Assembly (NCBI RefSeq): GCF_021021435.1
Contig: NZ_JAINWI010000003.1
Location: forward strand, 248,001 to 312,000
Length of the DNA stretch: 64,000 nt
Direction: 5' to 3'
DNA from: Seohaeicola saemankumensis
GTDB lineage: Bacteria; Pseudomonadota; Alphaproteobacteria; Rhodobacterales; Rhodobacteraceae
This document shows, piece after piece, positions 42,143-52,302 of this stretch. The position numbers and the translations under genes are program-made. The stretch's first letter is position 1. Each line of letters opens with the position of its first letter. The notes beneath the pieces were generated by a model. That model searched no databases, had not been told where the DNA came from, and saw only the letters and a list, made by a program, of their open reading frames with translations.

Positions 42143-42867
42143 CACGTCAACGCGGTGATGTGGTCGTCGAAACGCGCGGGTTGTGTATGCATTTCGGCGG
42201 CGTGCGGGCAGTAGATGAGGTGGATTTCACCCTGTTCGACCGTGAATTGCGCTGCCTGATCGGGCCGAACGGGGCCGGAAAATCGACTTTCTTCAAATGC
42301 CTGACGGGGCAGTTGACCCCTACGGCGGGCGATGTAATGATCCGTGGACAGGCCATGACAGGGGCTGAGCCTTTCGAAATCGCAAGCCTTGGTGTCGGGA
42401 TCAAGACGCAGGTGCCAAACGTCTTCGACGGTTTGAGCGCCGAGGAAAATATCTGGATTTCCGCCCGTCGCTGGCATGACGACCGCCGCGCGCGCACCCT
42501 GACCGCCGAGACCATCGAACGCCTGCGTCTGGGTGATATCCGCCGCACGCAGCTTGGCCGGTTGGCGCATGGCCAGCGTCAATGGGTCGAACTTGGCATG
42601 GTGGTGGCGGCAGAGCCTTGGCTGGTGTTGCTGGATGAACCCGCCGCTGGAATGACACATGAGGAAACATACAGAACCGCCGAGCTGATCGAAGAGATCA
42701 ACAAGACCGCAGCCCTGATCGTGGTCGAGCATGACATGCAGTTCATCCGCATGATCTCGCGTCAGGTCACGCTGTTTCATGAAGGTGGCATCCTGATGGA
42801 GGATACGATGGACGCCATTTCGGCGGACAAGCGCGCGCGCGAAGTCTATCTGGGGCACAGGGCATGA
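42139..42867 (+). CDS. ABC transporter ATP-binding protein, LivG/UrtD type
   Basis: The product is 242 aa. Walker A is GPNGAGKST (residues ~39-47), the signature region LAHGQRQWVELGMVV replaces the usual LSGGQ by LAHGQ, which is common in UrtD proteins, and Walker B is WLVLLDEPAAGM. It supplies energy together with the next gene's ATPase half. Both ends overlap neighbours by 4 bases, showing strong translational coupling. Confidence 0.92.
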   Translation: MTRQRGDVVVETRGLCMHFGGVRAVDEVDFTLFDRELRCLIGPNGAGKSTFFKCLTGQLTPTAGDVMIRGQAMTGAEPFEIASLGVGIKTQVPNVFDGLSAEENIWISARRWHDDRRARTLTAETIERLRLGDIRRTQLGRLAHGQRQWVELGMVVAAEPWLVLLDEPAAGMTHEETYRTAELIEEINKTAALIVVEHDMQFIRMISRQVTLFHEGGILMEDTMDAISADKRAREVYLGHRA

Positions 42868-45257
42868 ATACGCTTTTGAAAGTGTCGAACCTGCGGGCAG
42901 GCTATGGCCGCGTGCCGGTGTTGCACGGTATCGACCTGACCGTGAACGAGGGCGAAATTCTGGGTGTGCTTGGCCACAACGGGATGGGCAAGTCCACGCT
43001 GCTGAAAACGCTGATGGGGATTATTCCCGCCACCGGCGGCAGCATGATCTTCGACAAGCAGGACATGGCGCGGATGCGCTCATCCGGCCGCGCGCAGTTG
43101 GGTATCGGCTATGTGCCGCAGGGACGCGGGATTTTCCCGAACCTCAGTGTGCGGGACAACCTGCGCATGGGGGTGGCCGCGCATGATCTGGACGAAGATG
43201 CCGCGATTGACCGTGTGCTTCAGGATTTCCCCCGCCTTGTGCGCCTGCTGGAACGGGAGGGCGGGGCGCTGTCGGGGGGCGAGCAGCAATTGCTGGCACT
43301 GGCGCGCTGCCTGATCTCGGAACCGGACCTGATCCTGCTGGACGAACCGACCGAGGGCATCCAGCCTTCGATCATCGACGAGATCATCGAGCTTTTGAAA
43401 GTAATGAACCGGCGCGACGGGTTGAGCATCGTTCTGGTCGAGCAAAGCCTCGATTTTATCACCGCGCTGTCGGACCGCGTCCTGCTGATCCAGAAGGGCC
43501 GTATCATGGGCGAGGTGTCAGGCTCTGAAGCCGCCGATCCCGCCCTGATCGAGGAATTCACAGGGTTCGGAGCAGGGGCAGGGGGCAAGACGGTCAAACC
43601 CGCGCCATCCGCCATGACCGCGTTCAAGTCGGACCGCCCGCCTGCTGTTGCACCTTATCAGATACAGCAAGCGACCAAGACACCGACACAAACCGCAAGA
43701 CCTGCTGCGCATGCGGCTCCGTTGCAAGAAAGGATGTCCTATATGACTGTCCAGCGCCCCACCCATTCGCAGCTGAAAACCATCGTGGAAGAACTCGGCA
43801 TGCATATGTCTGATACCCGCGTGCAGGAGTTTCTGGACGTGATGCAGGGCACGCTCGACGCCTATGACATCGTGGACAGCCTGCCGGACTATCTGCCGCC
43901 GGTTCTCTATCCGCGCACATCCGGCTATCGGCCCACGGCCGAGGAGAATCCGATGAATGCGTGGTATGTGAAGACCGAGATCAAGGGCGCACCGCGCGGG
44001 CCGCTTCTGGGGCGGACCATTGCCCTCAAGGACAATGTCTGCCTTGCAGGTGTGCCGATGATGAACGGTGCCGCCACGCTGAAAGGTTATACGCCCGATA
44101 TTGACGCAACCGTTGTGACCCGGTTGCTGGATGCGGGCGCCACTATCGTGGGCAAGGCACATTGCGAATATTTCTGCCTATCCGGTGGCAGCCATACCAA
44201 CGCCACCGGGGCGGTGCATAACCCGCACAAGCATGGCTACTCGGCAGGCGGCTCTTCCTCCGGCTCTGGTGCGCTGGTCGGCGCGGGGCTGGTGGATATG
44301 GCCATAGGGGGCGATCAGGGCGGCTCGATCCGCATGCCCGCGTCGTTCTGCGGGGTTTACGGGATGAAAGCGACCCATGGTCTGGTGCCTTATTCCGGCA
44401 TCATGCCGATCGAGAACACGATCGACCATGCCGGACCGATGACACAGACCGTCATGGACAATGCCCTGATGCTGGAAGTCATCGCGGGCGCAGACGGTCT
44501 TGATCCGCGCCAATATGATGTGGTGACGGATAAATATACCGCTGCGGTCAATCGCGGCGTGTCCGGCCTCAGGATCGGGGTGGTCAAGGAAGGTTTCAGC
44601 CATCCGCAGTCCGAGGCGGATGTAGATGCCTCCGTGCGCGCCGGAGCAGAGGTGTTCCGCCGCCTTGGGGCGACGGTAGATGACATATCCATCCCGTGGC
44701 ATTTGCACGGACCTGCGATCTGGACCCCGATCGGGCTGGAGGGCCTGACCAATCAGATGATGCTGGGCAACGGTTTCGGCACAGGCTGGGAAGGTCTTTA
44801 TACAACTTCCCTGCTAGATTATCATTCCAACTGGCGCAGTCGCGCAGACGAGCTGTCGGATACACTCAAGATCTCGATGTTCGTCGGCCAATATCACCTG
44901 AAACACACGCGCGGGCGTTATTATGCCAAGGCGCAGAACCTGTCGCGCCAGTTGCGCGAAGAATATAACAAGGTGCTGGCCTCCTACGACCTGCTGCTGA
45001 TGCCCACCACGCCGATGAAAGCCACACCACTGCCGCCCGCCGACAGCACGCTGGCACTTTGGATACAGCGCGCCTTTGAGATGCTGCCCAATACATCGCC
45101 CTTTGACGTGACGGGCCATCCTGCCATGTCGATCCCCTGCGGCATGTCCGACGGTCTCCCGATCGGGCTGCAACTGATCGGACGGCGCTATGATGAAAGC
45201 ACGATCTACCGTGCCGCAGGTGCCTTTGAACAGGCTGGCGACTGGCGCAAGATGTAA
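42864..45257 (+). CDS. Fusion: LivF/UrtE-type ABC ATPase + amidase-signature hydrolase
   Basis: One 797-aa frame. Residues 1-235 are a LivF-type ATPase (Walker A GHNGMGKST at 37-45, signature LSGGEQQLLALARCL, Walker B LILLDEPTEG). Residues ~236-293 are a Pro/Ala/Thr-rich linker. Residues ~294-797 are an amidase-signature enzyme with triad K389 (ALKDN), S464 (AGGSSSGSG) and S488 (GGDQGGSIR). An in-frame ATG at 43743 (residue 294) follows CAAGAAAGGA, so the amidase may also be made alone as a 504-aa protein. The arrangement links transport and hydrolysis of an amide. Confidence 0.93.
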   Translation: MNTLLKVSNLRAGYGRVPVLHGIDLTVNEGEILGVLGHNGMGKSTLLKTLMGIIPATGGSMIFDKQDMARMRSSGRAQLGIGYVPQGRGIFPNLSVRDNLRMGVAAHDLDEDAAIDRVLQDFPRLVRLLEREGGALSGGEQQLLALARCLISEPDLILLDEPTEGIQPSIIDEIIELLKVMNRRDGLSIVLVEQSLDFITALSDRVLLIQKGRIMGEVSGSEAADPALIEEFTGFGAGAGGKTVKPAPSAMTAFKSDRPPAVAPYQIQQATKTPTQTARPAAHAAPLQERMSYMTVQRPTHSQLKTIVEELGMHMSDTRVQEFLDVMQGTLDAYDIVDSLPDYLPPVLYPRTSGYRPTAEENPMNAWYVKTEIKGAPRGPLLGRTIALKDNVCLAGVPMMNGAATLKGYTPDIDATVVTRLLDAGATIVGKAHCEYFCLSGGSHTNATGAVHNPHKHGYSAGGSSSGSGALVGAGLVDMAIGGDQGGSIRMPASFCGVYGMKATHGLVPYSGIMPIENTIDHAGPMTQTVMDNALMLEVIAGADGLDPRQYDVVTDKYTAAVNRGVSGLRIGVVKEGFSHPQSEADVDASVRAGAEVFRRLGATVDDISIPWHLHGPAIWTPIGLEGLTNQMMLGNGFGTGWEGLYTTSLLDYHSNWRSRADELSDTLKISMFVGQYHLKHTRGRYYAKAQNLSRQLREEYNKVLASYDLLLMPTTPMKATPLPPADSTLALWIQRAFEMLPNTSPFDVTGHPAMSIPCGMSDGLPIGLQLIGRRYDESTIYRAAGAFEQAGDWRKM

Positions 45258-45266
45258 GGATGGATC

Positions 45267-46979
45267 ATGTCGGGTAAGGTCACTTCGCGGCCGGGTATCC
45301 GCCCTGCAAACGGTCTGTCGCATGTGGCCGGATCGACAGAGCGTCCCCTGATCGACGCCACGATTCCGGACTTTCTGGCCGAGGTCGTCCGACGGCACGG
45401 TGCCCGTACCGCTGCCATATTCCGCCAGACCGGTGACCGTTGGAGTTATGACGCATTCACCCGCCTGATCGACCGGTTGGCCGCTGGGCTATTGTCCATC
45501 GGAGTCTATAAAGGTGACCGCGTCGGGATCTGGTCCCCGAACCGGCCCGAATGGGTGCTGACGCAATTCGCCACTGCGCGGATCGGTGCGATTCTTGTGA
45601 ATATCAATCCCGCCTATCGGATGTCCGAGCTTGAGTATGCCCTGAACAAGGCAGGGGTTTCGGCCCTGATCGTGGCACCACAATTCAAGACCTCCGACTA
45701 TATGGCGATTCTGGCAGAGCTAGCCCCCGAAATGGCATCCTGTCCGGCGGGACGTTTGCGCGCCGCGCGTCTGCCTGCCTTGCGTGCCGTGGTGCAGTTG
45801 GGGCCAAAGCCGCGCCCCGGTGCATTGGCATTCGAGGAACTGATGGAGCGCGGGAACCGTGCCATCCGCACGCGTCTGGATACGATCAGCGCCAGTTTGC
45901 GGCCCGACGATGCGATTAACATCCAGTTCACATCCGGCACGACTGGCGCGCCCAAAGGCGCAACCCTGAGCCACCGCAATATTGTGAATAACGCGATTTC
46001 CACAGCCCGCGCGATGCGCCTGCAACCGGGCGAGAGACTGTGCATTCCGGTCCCGTTCTATCATTGCTTCGGTATGGTTTTGGGCAATCTGGCTGCCTGT
46101 TCCTATGGCGCGGCAATGGTGATCCCCGGTGAGGCATTTGATGCCCGCGACACCCTTGCCGCGATAGATGCCGAAGGCTGTGCAGCCCTGCACGGCGTGC
46201 CAACCATGTTTCAGGCCATGCTGGATCATCCCGAATTTGACAACTTCGATATGCGGAGCCTGCGCACGGGCATCATGGCGGGCGCACCGTGCCCCGAACC
46301 GCTGATGCGCCGTGTGATGGAGCAGATGCATTGCCGCCAGATCACCATCGGCTATGGCATGACAGAAACCAGCCCGATTTCATTCCAGTCCGCCACGGAC
46401 GACCCGATCGACAGGCGGGTGTCCACGGTCGGACGTATCCAACCCCATGCCGAATGCAAGGTCGTCGGACCAGACGGACGCACCTTGCCCGTTGGCCAGC
46501 AGGGGGAATTGCTGACACGCGGCTATCTGGTGATGAAAGGCTACTGGAACGACCCCGAGCGCACGGCTGATGCCATCCAGCGTGGCTGGATGCAGACAGG
46601 GGATCTGGCTATGATCGACGCGGAAGGCTATTGTCGCATCACAGGCCGGTCCAAGGACATGCTGATCCGTGGCGGCGAAAACGTCTATCCTGCCGAGGTC
46701 GAGGAGTTTCTGACCACCCATCCCGATATCGCGCAGGCGCAGGTTTTCGGCCTGCCCGATCCCAAATACGGCGAGGAGGTCGCAGTCTGGGCGATCCTGC
46801 GCCCCGGCGCATCCATGACCGAAGATGCTTTGCGTGACTGGTGCAAAGGCAAGATCGCGCATTACAAGGTCCCGCGCTACATCCGCTTTGTGGTGGATAT
46901 GCCGATGACCGTGACCGGCAAACCGCAGAAATTCGTCATGCGCGACAAGATGATGGCCGATCTGGGGATCACTGCATGA
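45267..46979 (+). CDS. AMP-binding acyl-CoA synthetase
   Basis: The product is 570 aa. The adenylate motif QFTSGTTGAPKGATLSHRN (residues ~215-233), GYGMTETSPISF, WMQTGDLAMIDAEGYCRITGRSKDMLIRGGENVYP and the final catalytic Lys region TVTGKPQKFVMRDKM are all present. It activates a carboxylic acid to its CoA thioester via acyl-AMP. AAGGATGGATC precedes the ATG, 9 bases after the amidase stop, so it is in the importer operon. A plausible role is activation of the acid released by the amidase. Confidence 0.92.
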   Translation: MSGKVTSRPGIRPANGLSHVAGSTERPLIDATIPDFLAEVVRRHGARTAAIFRQTGDRWSYDAFTRLIDRLAAGLLSIGVYKGDRVGIWSPNRPEWVLTQFATARIGAILVNINPAYRMSELEYALNKAGVSALIVAPQFKTSDYMAILAELAPEMASCPAGRLRAARLPALRAVVQLGPKPRPGALAFEELMERGNRAIRTRLDTISASLRPDDAINIQFTSGTTGAPKGATLSHRNIVNNAISTARAMRLQPGERLCIPVPFYHCFGMVLGNLAACSYGAAMVIPGEAFDARDTLAAIDAEGCAALHGVPTMFQAMLDHPEFDNFDMRSLRTGIMAGAPCPEPLMRRVMEQMHCRQITIGYGMTETSPISFQSATDDPIDRRVSTVGRIQPHAECKVVGPDGRTLPVGQQGELLTRGYLVMKGYWNDPERTADAIQRGWMQTGDLAMIDAEGYCRITGRSKDMLIRGGENVYPAEVEEFLTTHPDIAQAQVFGLPDPKYGEEVAVWAILRPGASMTEDALRDWCKGKIAHYKVPRYIRFVVDMPMTVTGKPQKFVMRDKMMADLGITA

Positions 46980-47031
46980 CGCCCGCCCTTGACGGGCCGG
47001 GCTATGCGATGGGCCTTGATGCTTGAATGCC

Positions 47032-47793
47032 TTAGAGTTGCACGCCTTTGGTCAGCGCACCGTCGATCACCAGATTGGTGCCGCTGGTAAAGCTGGAGGC
47101 GGGCGAGGACAGAAAGACCACGCCGCGCGCGATTTCCTCGGGGCGCGCCATGCGGCCCATCGGGTTCATGCCCAGCGCTTCCTTGAAAAGATCTGGGTTG
47201 TTCTTCTCGATCGACTGCCAGATGCCGCCATCGAAATAGGTATTTCCAGGCGACACGGTATTGGCGCGGATGCCCTTGGGGGCCAACTTCATCGCCAGAC
47301 CTTGGGCATAATGCACCAAAGCGGCTTTGAATGCGCCATAGGCAGGGCCGGTAAAATCCACCTCGCGGCCCGACACCGACGAAATCAAGGTGATTGCCGC
47401 TGCATCCGATTTCTCCAGCCACGGCATTGCCGCATTCACCAGACGCACCGAATGCATCATGTCGGTGTCAAAACCCGACTGCCACGCCGCCTCGTCATCC
47501 GAAACGGCCAGCGCCGAGACGTTGGCCACGACAATGTCGATACCACCCAAAGCGGCGGCACTGTCCTGCACCCATGATTTCAGCGCATGGGCGTTTGACA
47601 CATCAACCGCCCGCCCGAAAGCATGGGCGTCCTTGGCCTTCAATCCCTCGACCGTTGTGGTCACGCCCGTGGCGTCGCGCGCGCAGACGGACACAGCCGC
47701 ACCTTCCGCCGCAAAAATCTCGGCGCAATGCAGGCCGATCCCCTTGGTGCCGCCGGTGACCAGAACCCGCAGGCCTTTCAATCCCAAATCCAT
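47032..47793 (-). CDS. SDR family oxidoreductase
   Basis: The product is 253 aa. The cofactor motif is LVTGGTKGIGLHCAEIFAAEG, the NNAG position is altered to VANVSAL, and the catalytic set is SSVSGREVDFTGPAYGAFKAAL (Ser, Tyr-x3-Lys). The altered NNAG motif is seen in some SDR subfamilies. It is convergent with the acyl-CoA synthetase and lies 15 bp after the amidase/formamidase gene on its strand, so the two form an operon. Confidence 0.88.
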   Translation of the reverse strand: MDLGLKGLRVLVTGGTKGIGLHCAEIFAAEGAAVSVCARDATGVTTTVEGLKAKDAHAFGRAVDVSNAHALKSWVQDSAAALGGIDIVVANVSALAVSDDEAAWQSGFDTDMMHSVRLVNAAMPWLEKSDAAAITLISSVSGREVDFTGPAYGAFKAALVHYAQGLAMKLAPKGIRANTVSPGNTYFDGGIWQSIEKNNPDLFKEALGMNPMGRMARPEEIARGVVFLSSPASSFTSGTNLVIDGALTKGVQL

Positions 47794-47807
47794 TTCCGTT
47801 CGCCCCC

Positions 47808-48791
47808 TTAAACCAGATATTTTTTCAGCATCGACGCACCCAGCGAATATTTCGGGTCCACCATATTACCCACACGCATCTTTCCGGCCTGCGTAGCCAG
47901 AAAATACGCCTCGGATTCCTCGAACCCGTAATCCTCCACCATCCAGCGGATCAGGTCGCGGTAAGCCATCCGTGCCGCATCCTCCATCGGGCGGGCCGAG
48001 CCTACGGACATGATGAAATCCTCGGTTTCCAGCCGTACGCCGGGTATGGACCAACCTTTGATAAGGTCGATCTGAAACTCCACCGTGGCCGGAATTTCGA
48101 CAGCAACACCGCAGAGTTCGCCGTCCCCTTGGCGACCGTGGCAGTCACCGATGTAGAAAAACGCCTCGTCCCGCTGGACGGGGAAATACATCACAGCCCC
48201 CGGCGCAATGGCGGGCAGGTCCATGTTGCCGCCGTAATAGTCGGGAACCAGGGACGAGATCGCCTCGATCTCGGGGGAAACCCCCATTGTGCCGACAAAG
48301 GGCTCATAGGGCAGGGTGATCCTATCCGAGAATTTGACGCCATCGGGCGTAACGTCCATCTTCTTGACGCGCTCGGCAATCGGCGCGTTCAGATGCGTCA
48401 GGCTGGAGGCGACAAGCCCGCCGAAATCGGGGATCAGCGCCGTTGTGCCCGCTGGTTGCGGGCCACGCGGCAGGATACTTTTGAGGTAAACCGCCAGCAC
48501 ATCACCCTTCTTGGCACCCTCAATGGCGATGGGACCGTTCTGCGGATTGACGAACGGCATGTTCAGCACTTTCGAGGGCAGATCAGCCTCTGTCTTCACC
48601 GCACCGCCAAAGGCGTCCAGTGTTTCGACCGCAACAACATCGCCGGGGGCGACATGCATCACCGGCTTTGCGTAGGGACCGTAGACATAGTGAAACGCGC
48701 CTTGATCCGTTTCGGTCAGGCTATGATGGGCCCGTTCCTGCGCTTGCGCCACACCGCGCCGCCCCATGAACGAAGATGCAAGCCACGTCAT
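47808..48791 (-). CDS. Acetamidase/formamidase family protein
   Basis: The product is 327 aa. The blocks HVAPGDVVAVETLDAFGG, FVNPQNGPIAIEGAKKGDVLAVYL, and FYIGDCHGRQGDGELCGVAVEIPATVEFQIDLIKG (the D-C/A-H-G-x-Q-G-D-G-E signature) are those of the FmdA/AmdA fold. These metal-dependent enzymes release ammonia from short amides. GAGAGGG lies 8 bases before the ATG. With the amidase fusion and importer next door it completes an amide-use cluster. Confidence 0.93.
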   Translation of the reverse strand: MTWLASSFMGRRGVAQAQERAHHSLTETDQGAFHYVYGPYAKPVMHVAPGDVVAVETLDAFGGAVKTEADLPSKVLNMPFVNPQNGPIAIEGAKKGDVLAVYLKSILPRGPQPAGTTALIPDFGGLVASSLTHLNAPIAERVKKMDVTPDGVKFSDRITLPYEPFVGTMGVSPEIEAISSLVPDYYGGNMDLPAIAPGAVMYFPVQRDEAFFYIGDCHGRQGDGELCGVAVEIPATVEFQIDLIKGWSIPGVRLETEDFIMSVGSARPMEDAARMAYRDLIRWMVEDYGFEESEAYFLATQAGKMRVGNMVDPKYSLGASMLKKYLV

Positions 48792-49067
48792 GCAGATACC
48801 CTCTCGGATTTGTTGAACCTATCAGGATGTTAGCCTTGTCCATACTCAAGGCAATAGAGATGTTGACGCTAAGGAAGGCAACGACCGGTATCTGCCCTTA
48901 CTGCGGGCCGCGCCACATGGCGCAGTGCGCACAAGCGCTGAAAAATCCGGCTGGAAGCGAACGCTGACTGCCGTGGCCGGCCACGTCACCGGCTGAGGTT
49001 TGCGACCGTTCCAATCCGGCAGAATCAAATGGGCATTTCAATCAAATGCAATGCAAACCGCGTTGCA

Positions 49068-49143
49068 TGGTAGGCCCGGAGGGACTCGAACCCCCAACCA
49101 AAGCGTTATGAGCGCTCTGCTCTAACCATTGAGCTACAGGCCC
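49068..49143 (-). tRNA. tRNA with CAT anticodon, probably tRNA-Ile2 (lysidine type)
   Basis: The 76-base gene includes encoded CCA. The acceptor GGGCCTG pairs with CGGGCCT (first pair G-T), the anticodon stem GAGCG/CGCTT carries the loop CTCATAA, and the T arm is GGGGG TTCGAGT CCCTC. C4-G69, C5-G68 and the G27-T43 wobble agree with Ile2 tRNA, which TilS converts to lysidine, rather than with elongator Met. The Ile2 identity is likely, the tRNA itself certain. Confidence 0.85.
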
Positions 49144-49277
49144 GACCTGACGTCTTGCTAGCAGAAGAGCGGGGGGCGTCAAGGCTTTCGCGCGCACGAT
49201 GCGACAGGTGGGGCTTTCAGATTGCCAAAAGGCAGGCTTTGGATTAACCCGCAGGTCACGCGATGAAAGGATATTCG

Positions 49278-50345
49278 ATGTCGGATGCAGAGCAGGCCAA
49301 GGGTGCCAAAAACGGGATTACCTATGCCGATGCGGGCGTCGATATCGACGCGGGCAACGCGCTGGTCGAGCGGATCAAGCCAGCGGCCAAGCGCACGGCG
49401 CGCAGCGGCAGCATGTCCGGGCTTGGCGGGTTCGGCGCCCTGTTCGATCTGAAAGCTGCGGGATATGCCGATCCGATCCTTGTTGCGGCCACCGATGGCG
49501 TGGGCACCAAGCTGCGGATCGCGATTGATACCGGCAATGTCGGCACGATCGGCATTGATCTGGTGGCGATGTGCGTCAACGATCTGGTCTGTCAGGGGGC
49601 GGAGCCTCTGTTCTTTCTGGACTATTTCGCCACTGGCAAGCTGGAACTGGACAGCGCGACCCGTATCATCGAAGGCATTGCCGAGGGCTGCGCCCGTTCG
49701 GGTTGCGCGCTGATCGGGGGCGAGACTGCCGAGATGCCGGGCATGTATCATGGCGGTGATTTCGATCTGGCAGGTTTTGCCGTGGGTGCGATGGAACGCG
49801 GGCAGGACCTGCCTGCCGGTGTGCAGGCGGGCGATGTGCTGCTGGGCCTGTCCAGCGACGGGGTGCACTCCAACGGCTATTCCCTTGTGCGGAAACTGGT
49901 CGAGGTGTCCGGCCTTGGCTGGCAGGATGATTGCCCCTTCGGCACAGGCACGATGGGCGAGGTTCTGCTGACCCCCACGCGGCTTTATGTGACCCAAGTG
50001 TTGCGGGCGATCCGCGCGGGCGGCGTGCATGCGCTGGCCCATATCACCGGCGGCGGTCTGACCGAAAACCTGCCACGCGTTCTGCCCGCTGATCTGGGCG
50101 CACAGATTGATCTGCATAGTTGGCAATTGCCCGGCGTGTTCCAGTGGCTGGCACAGACGGGCGGCATGGATCAGGGCGAGATGCTGAAGACCTTCAACTG
50201 CGGGATCGGCATGATCCTTGTCGTCGCCCCTGACCGCGCCAACGCACTGGCCGCACTTTTGCGCGACGCGGGCGAGGATGTGCATGTCCTTGGCCACGTG
50301 ACCGACGGCGAGGCAGGCGTGTCCTACACAGGCACACTTTTGTGA
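49278..50345 (+). CDS. purM: Phosphoribosylformylglycinamidine cyclo-ligase
   Basis: The product is 355 aa, the usual PurM length. [47 protein letters not shown] and [14 protein letters not shown] are diagnostic of the PurM/PurL ATP-binding fold. It makes AIR in purine synthesis. ATG 49278 is preceded by AAAGGATATTCG. It overlaps purN by 4 bases. Confidence 0.97.
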   Translation: MSDAEQAKGAKNGITYADAGVDIDAGNALVERIKPAAKRTARSGSMSGLGGFGALFDLKAAGYADPILVAATDGVGTKLRIAIDTGNVGTIGIDLVAMCVNDLVCQGAEPLFFLDYFATGKLELDSATRIIEGIAEGCARSGCALIGGETAEMPGMYHGGDFDLAGFAVGAMERGQDLPAGVQAGDVLLGLSSDGVHSNGYSLVRKLVEVSGLGWQDDCPFGTGTMGEVLLTPTRLYVTQVLRAIRAGGVHALAHITGGGLTENLPRVLPADLGAQIDLHSWQLPGVFQWLAQTGGMDQGEMLKTFNCGIGMILVVAPDRANALAALLRDAGEDVHVLGHVTDGEAGVSYTGTLL

Positions 50346-50932
50346 CTAAACGCGTGGCTATCCTGATCTCCGGGGGCGGATCGAACATGATCCGCCTTGT
50401 CGAAAGCATGACAGGCGATCATCCGGCGCGCTGTGTGCTGGTGGCCTCGAACGACCCGGCGGCCGCTGGGCTGGCGCGCGCGGCGGCGATGGGTATTCCC
50501 ACAGCGGCGGTGGATCACCGTGCCTATAAAGGTGACCGACCCGCATTCGAGGCAGCCCTGCAGTCCGAGATCGACAAGGCAGCCCCTGATATCCTGTGTC
50601 TGGCGGGGTTCATGCGGGTGCTCACCGCCGGATTCGTCCAGCCATGGGAAGGTCGGATGCTGAATATCCATCCTTCGCTTTTGCCGAAATACAAAGGGCT
50701 TCACACCCATGCCCGCGCGCTGGAGGCCGGCGATCCCGAGGCAGGCTGTACCGTCCATCTGGTCACGCCTGCGCTGGATGACGGCCCGATCCTTGGGCAG
50801 GCACGGGTGCCGGTTCAGCCGGGCGATACCGAATCCAGCCTTGCGGCGCGCGTTCTGGAACAAGAACACCGGCTCTATCCGATGGTGCTGGAACGGTTTG
50901 CGCGCGGCGATCGGGAACGGATCGACCTCTAG
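50342..50932 (+). CDS. purN: Phosphoribosylglycinamide formyltransferase
   Basis: The product is 196 aa starting at GTG 50342. [16 protein letters not shown] is the GART N-terminal motif, [24 protein letters not shown] carries the catalytic Asn-x-His and the folate-binding region, and [19 protein letters not shown] carries the catalytic Asp. It adds formyl from 10-formyl-THF to GAR. Coupled to purM. Confidence 0.96.
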   Translation: MTKRVAILISGGGSNMIRLVESMTGDHPARCVLVASNDPAAAGLARAAAMGIPTAAVDHRAYKGDRPAFEAALQSEIDKAAPDILCLAGFMRVLTAGFVQPWEGRMLNIHPSLLPKYKGLHTHARALEAGDPEAGCTVHLVTPALDDGPILGQARVPVQPGDTESSLAARVLEQEHRLYPMVLERFARGDRERIDL

Positions 50933-52137
50933 CGCGGGATCATTCGCAGCGCCAACGCGCCAAGTATGGCGAGACATAGCATTGCCAGCAAAGCAGCGCT
51001 GGCGCTGAACCTGTCGATGATCAGCGCGATCCCGAAAGGAGCGATTGCCGCCATCACCATCCGGACCGAAGCGAGGCGCCCCAGGCGCGCTGCAAATCCG
51101 ATGGGGCCGAACAGGACGAGCGGCACCGTGCCCCGCACGATGGATGTAAGACCCTGCGCCAGTCCGAAAAGCACCGCAAAGACCAGCGCGCCCACAAGCG
51201 TTGGACCCGTCAGCCACAGCACGCCAAGCGCGACAACCAGCAGCAGCGTCGATATCATCGTTGTGGTCAGCGGATGCAGGCGCAGTCCGAAAAGCATGTC
51301 CAGCACACGCACACCCACTTGGGCGGGGCCCATCAGGGTCCCTGCGGTCACGGCAGCGGCGGCGGGTAGGCCGAAGGCAGTCAATGTCGTTACCCAGCTT
51401 GCGGACAGGGCTGAAAAGACCAACCCCGCCACAGCGAAGGCGATCGCCACCCAGAGCATGGCGCGCCCGTGCTGTGCCTCAGGCAAGGGCGAGAACTGCG
51501 GCGGCGGCGGCGCCACTGCGCCGCCAGCGGGCACCAAATCGGGGGCATTGCGGAGGCCAAGGTGCAACGGCAGGCAGATAAACAGGTTCAGCGCGGCAAA
51601 AACCAGATAGGCGGTACGCCAGTCGGCCCAGACAAGAATGCCTTGTGTCAGGGGCCAGAACAGGGTTGATGCGAAACCGCCAAGCAGCGTCATATGCGTG
51701 ATCGCGCGGCGCGCGCGCGCTGGACCCAGCGCCTGCGCCAAGGCTGCAAAAGCCGCATCATAAAGGACAAGGGTTGCCGTTACTTCCATCGCGACCAGCG
51801 CCAGCCCCAATGTCACCAGACCTTGCGCCTGACTAAGTGCGATCAGCGACAGGGCACCGAGAACTGATCCGACAGACATGGCGGGCCGCGCCCCGTAGCG
51901 GTCGATCAGACGTCCGGCTGTCGGGGCCGCCAGCGCGCCGGTGAGCAAGGCCAGCGAGAACGCGGCAAAAGCTGTGCCGGGGGTGATTCCCAGATCGGCG
52001 GAAAGGGCGGGAACGACGCTCCCGAACGCGTAAAAGAATGTGCCAAAGCCAATGATCTGTGTGACGCCAATGCCGATGACCAACCGCAAATGAAGCCAGC
52101 GGTCAGGGTTGGCGGGATCGGCTGCGAACAGGGGCAT
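50929..52137 (-). CDS. MFS transporter
   Basis: The product is about 402 aa with twelve hydrophobic helices. LGITPGTAFAAFSLALLTGALAAPTAGRLIDRYGARPAM contains the family loop motif (GRLxDRxGxR). It starts at MPLFAADPANPDRWLH; the frame open to 52551 before this is not protein-like. The end overlaps the purN end by 4 bases convergently. Substrate unknown; most like monocarboxylate/drug-type facilitators. Confidence 0.87.
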   Translation of the reverse strand: MPLFAADPANPDRWLHLRLVIGIGVTQIIGFGTFFYAFGSVVPALSADLGITPGTAFAAFSLALLTGALAAPTAGRLIDRYGARPAMSVGSVLGALSLIALSQAQGLVTLGLALVAMEVTATLVLYDAAFAALAQALGPARARRAITHMTLLGGFASTLFWPLTQGILVWADWRTAYLVFAALNLFICLPLHLGLRNAPDLVPAGGAVAPPPPQFSPLPEAQHGRAMLWVAIAFAVAGLVFSALSASWVTTLTAFGLPAAAAVTAGTLMGPAQVGVRVLDMLFGLRLHPLTTTMISTLLLVVALGVLWLTGPTLVGALVFAVLFGLAQGLTSIVRGTVPLVLFGPIGFAARLGRLASVRMVMAAIAPFGIALIIDRFSASAALLAMLCLAILGALALRMIPR

Positions 52138-52302
52138 GTGATCATTCTTGCAGGCGCGGGGGCTGGTGCGTACTGCGCTGTCTGGTCGGAAGATTGTCAA
52201 GGGCAGAACCGCACAGCACGGACTTTCCTTTGGTGCAGCAATGACGTAAGACCCGAAGACATGCGTTGCGCGGATCGCAACGCTGCCGGAACAGGGCCCT
52301 AG

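Noticed and set aside
49068-49143. Elongator tRNA-Met
   Set aside because: C4-G69, C5-G68 and G27-T43 pairs favour tRNA-Ile2, although Met cannot be wholly excluded by eye.
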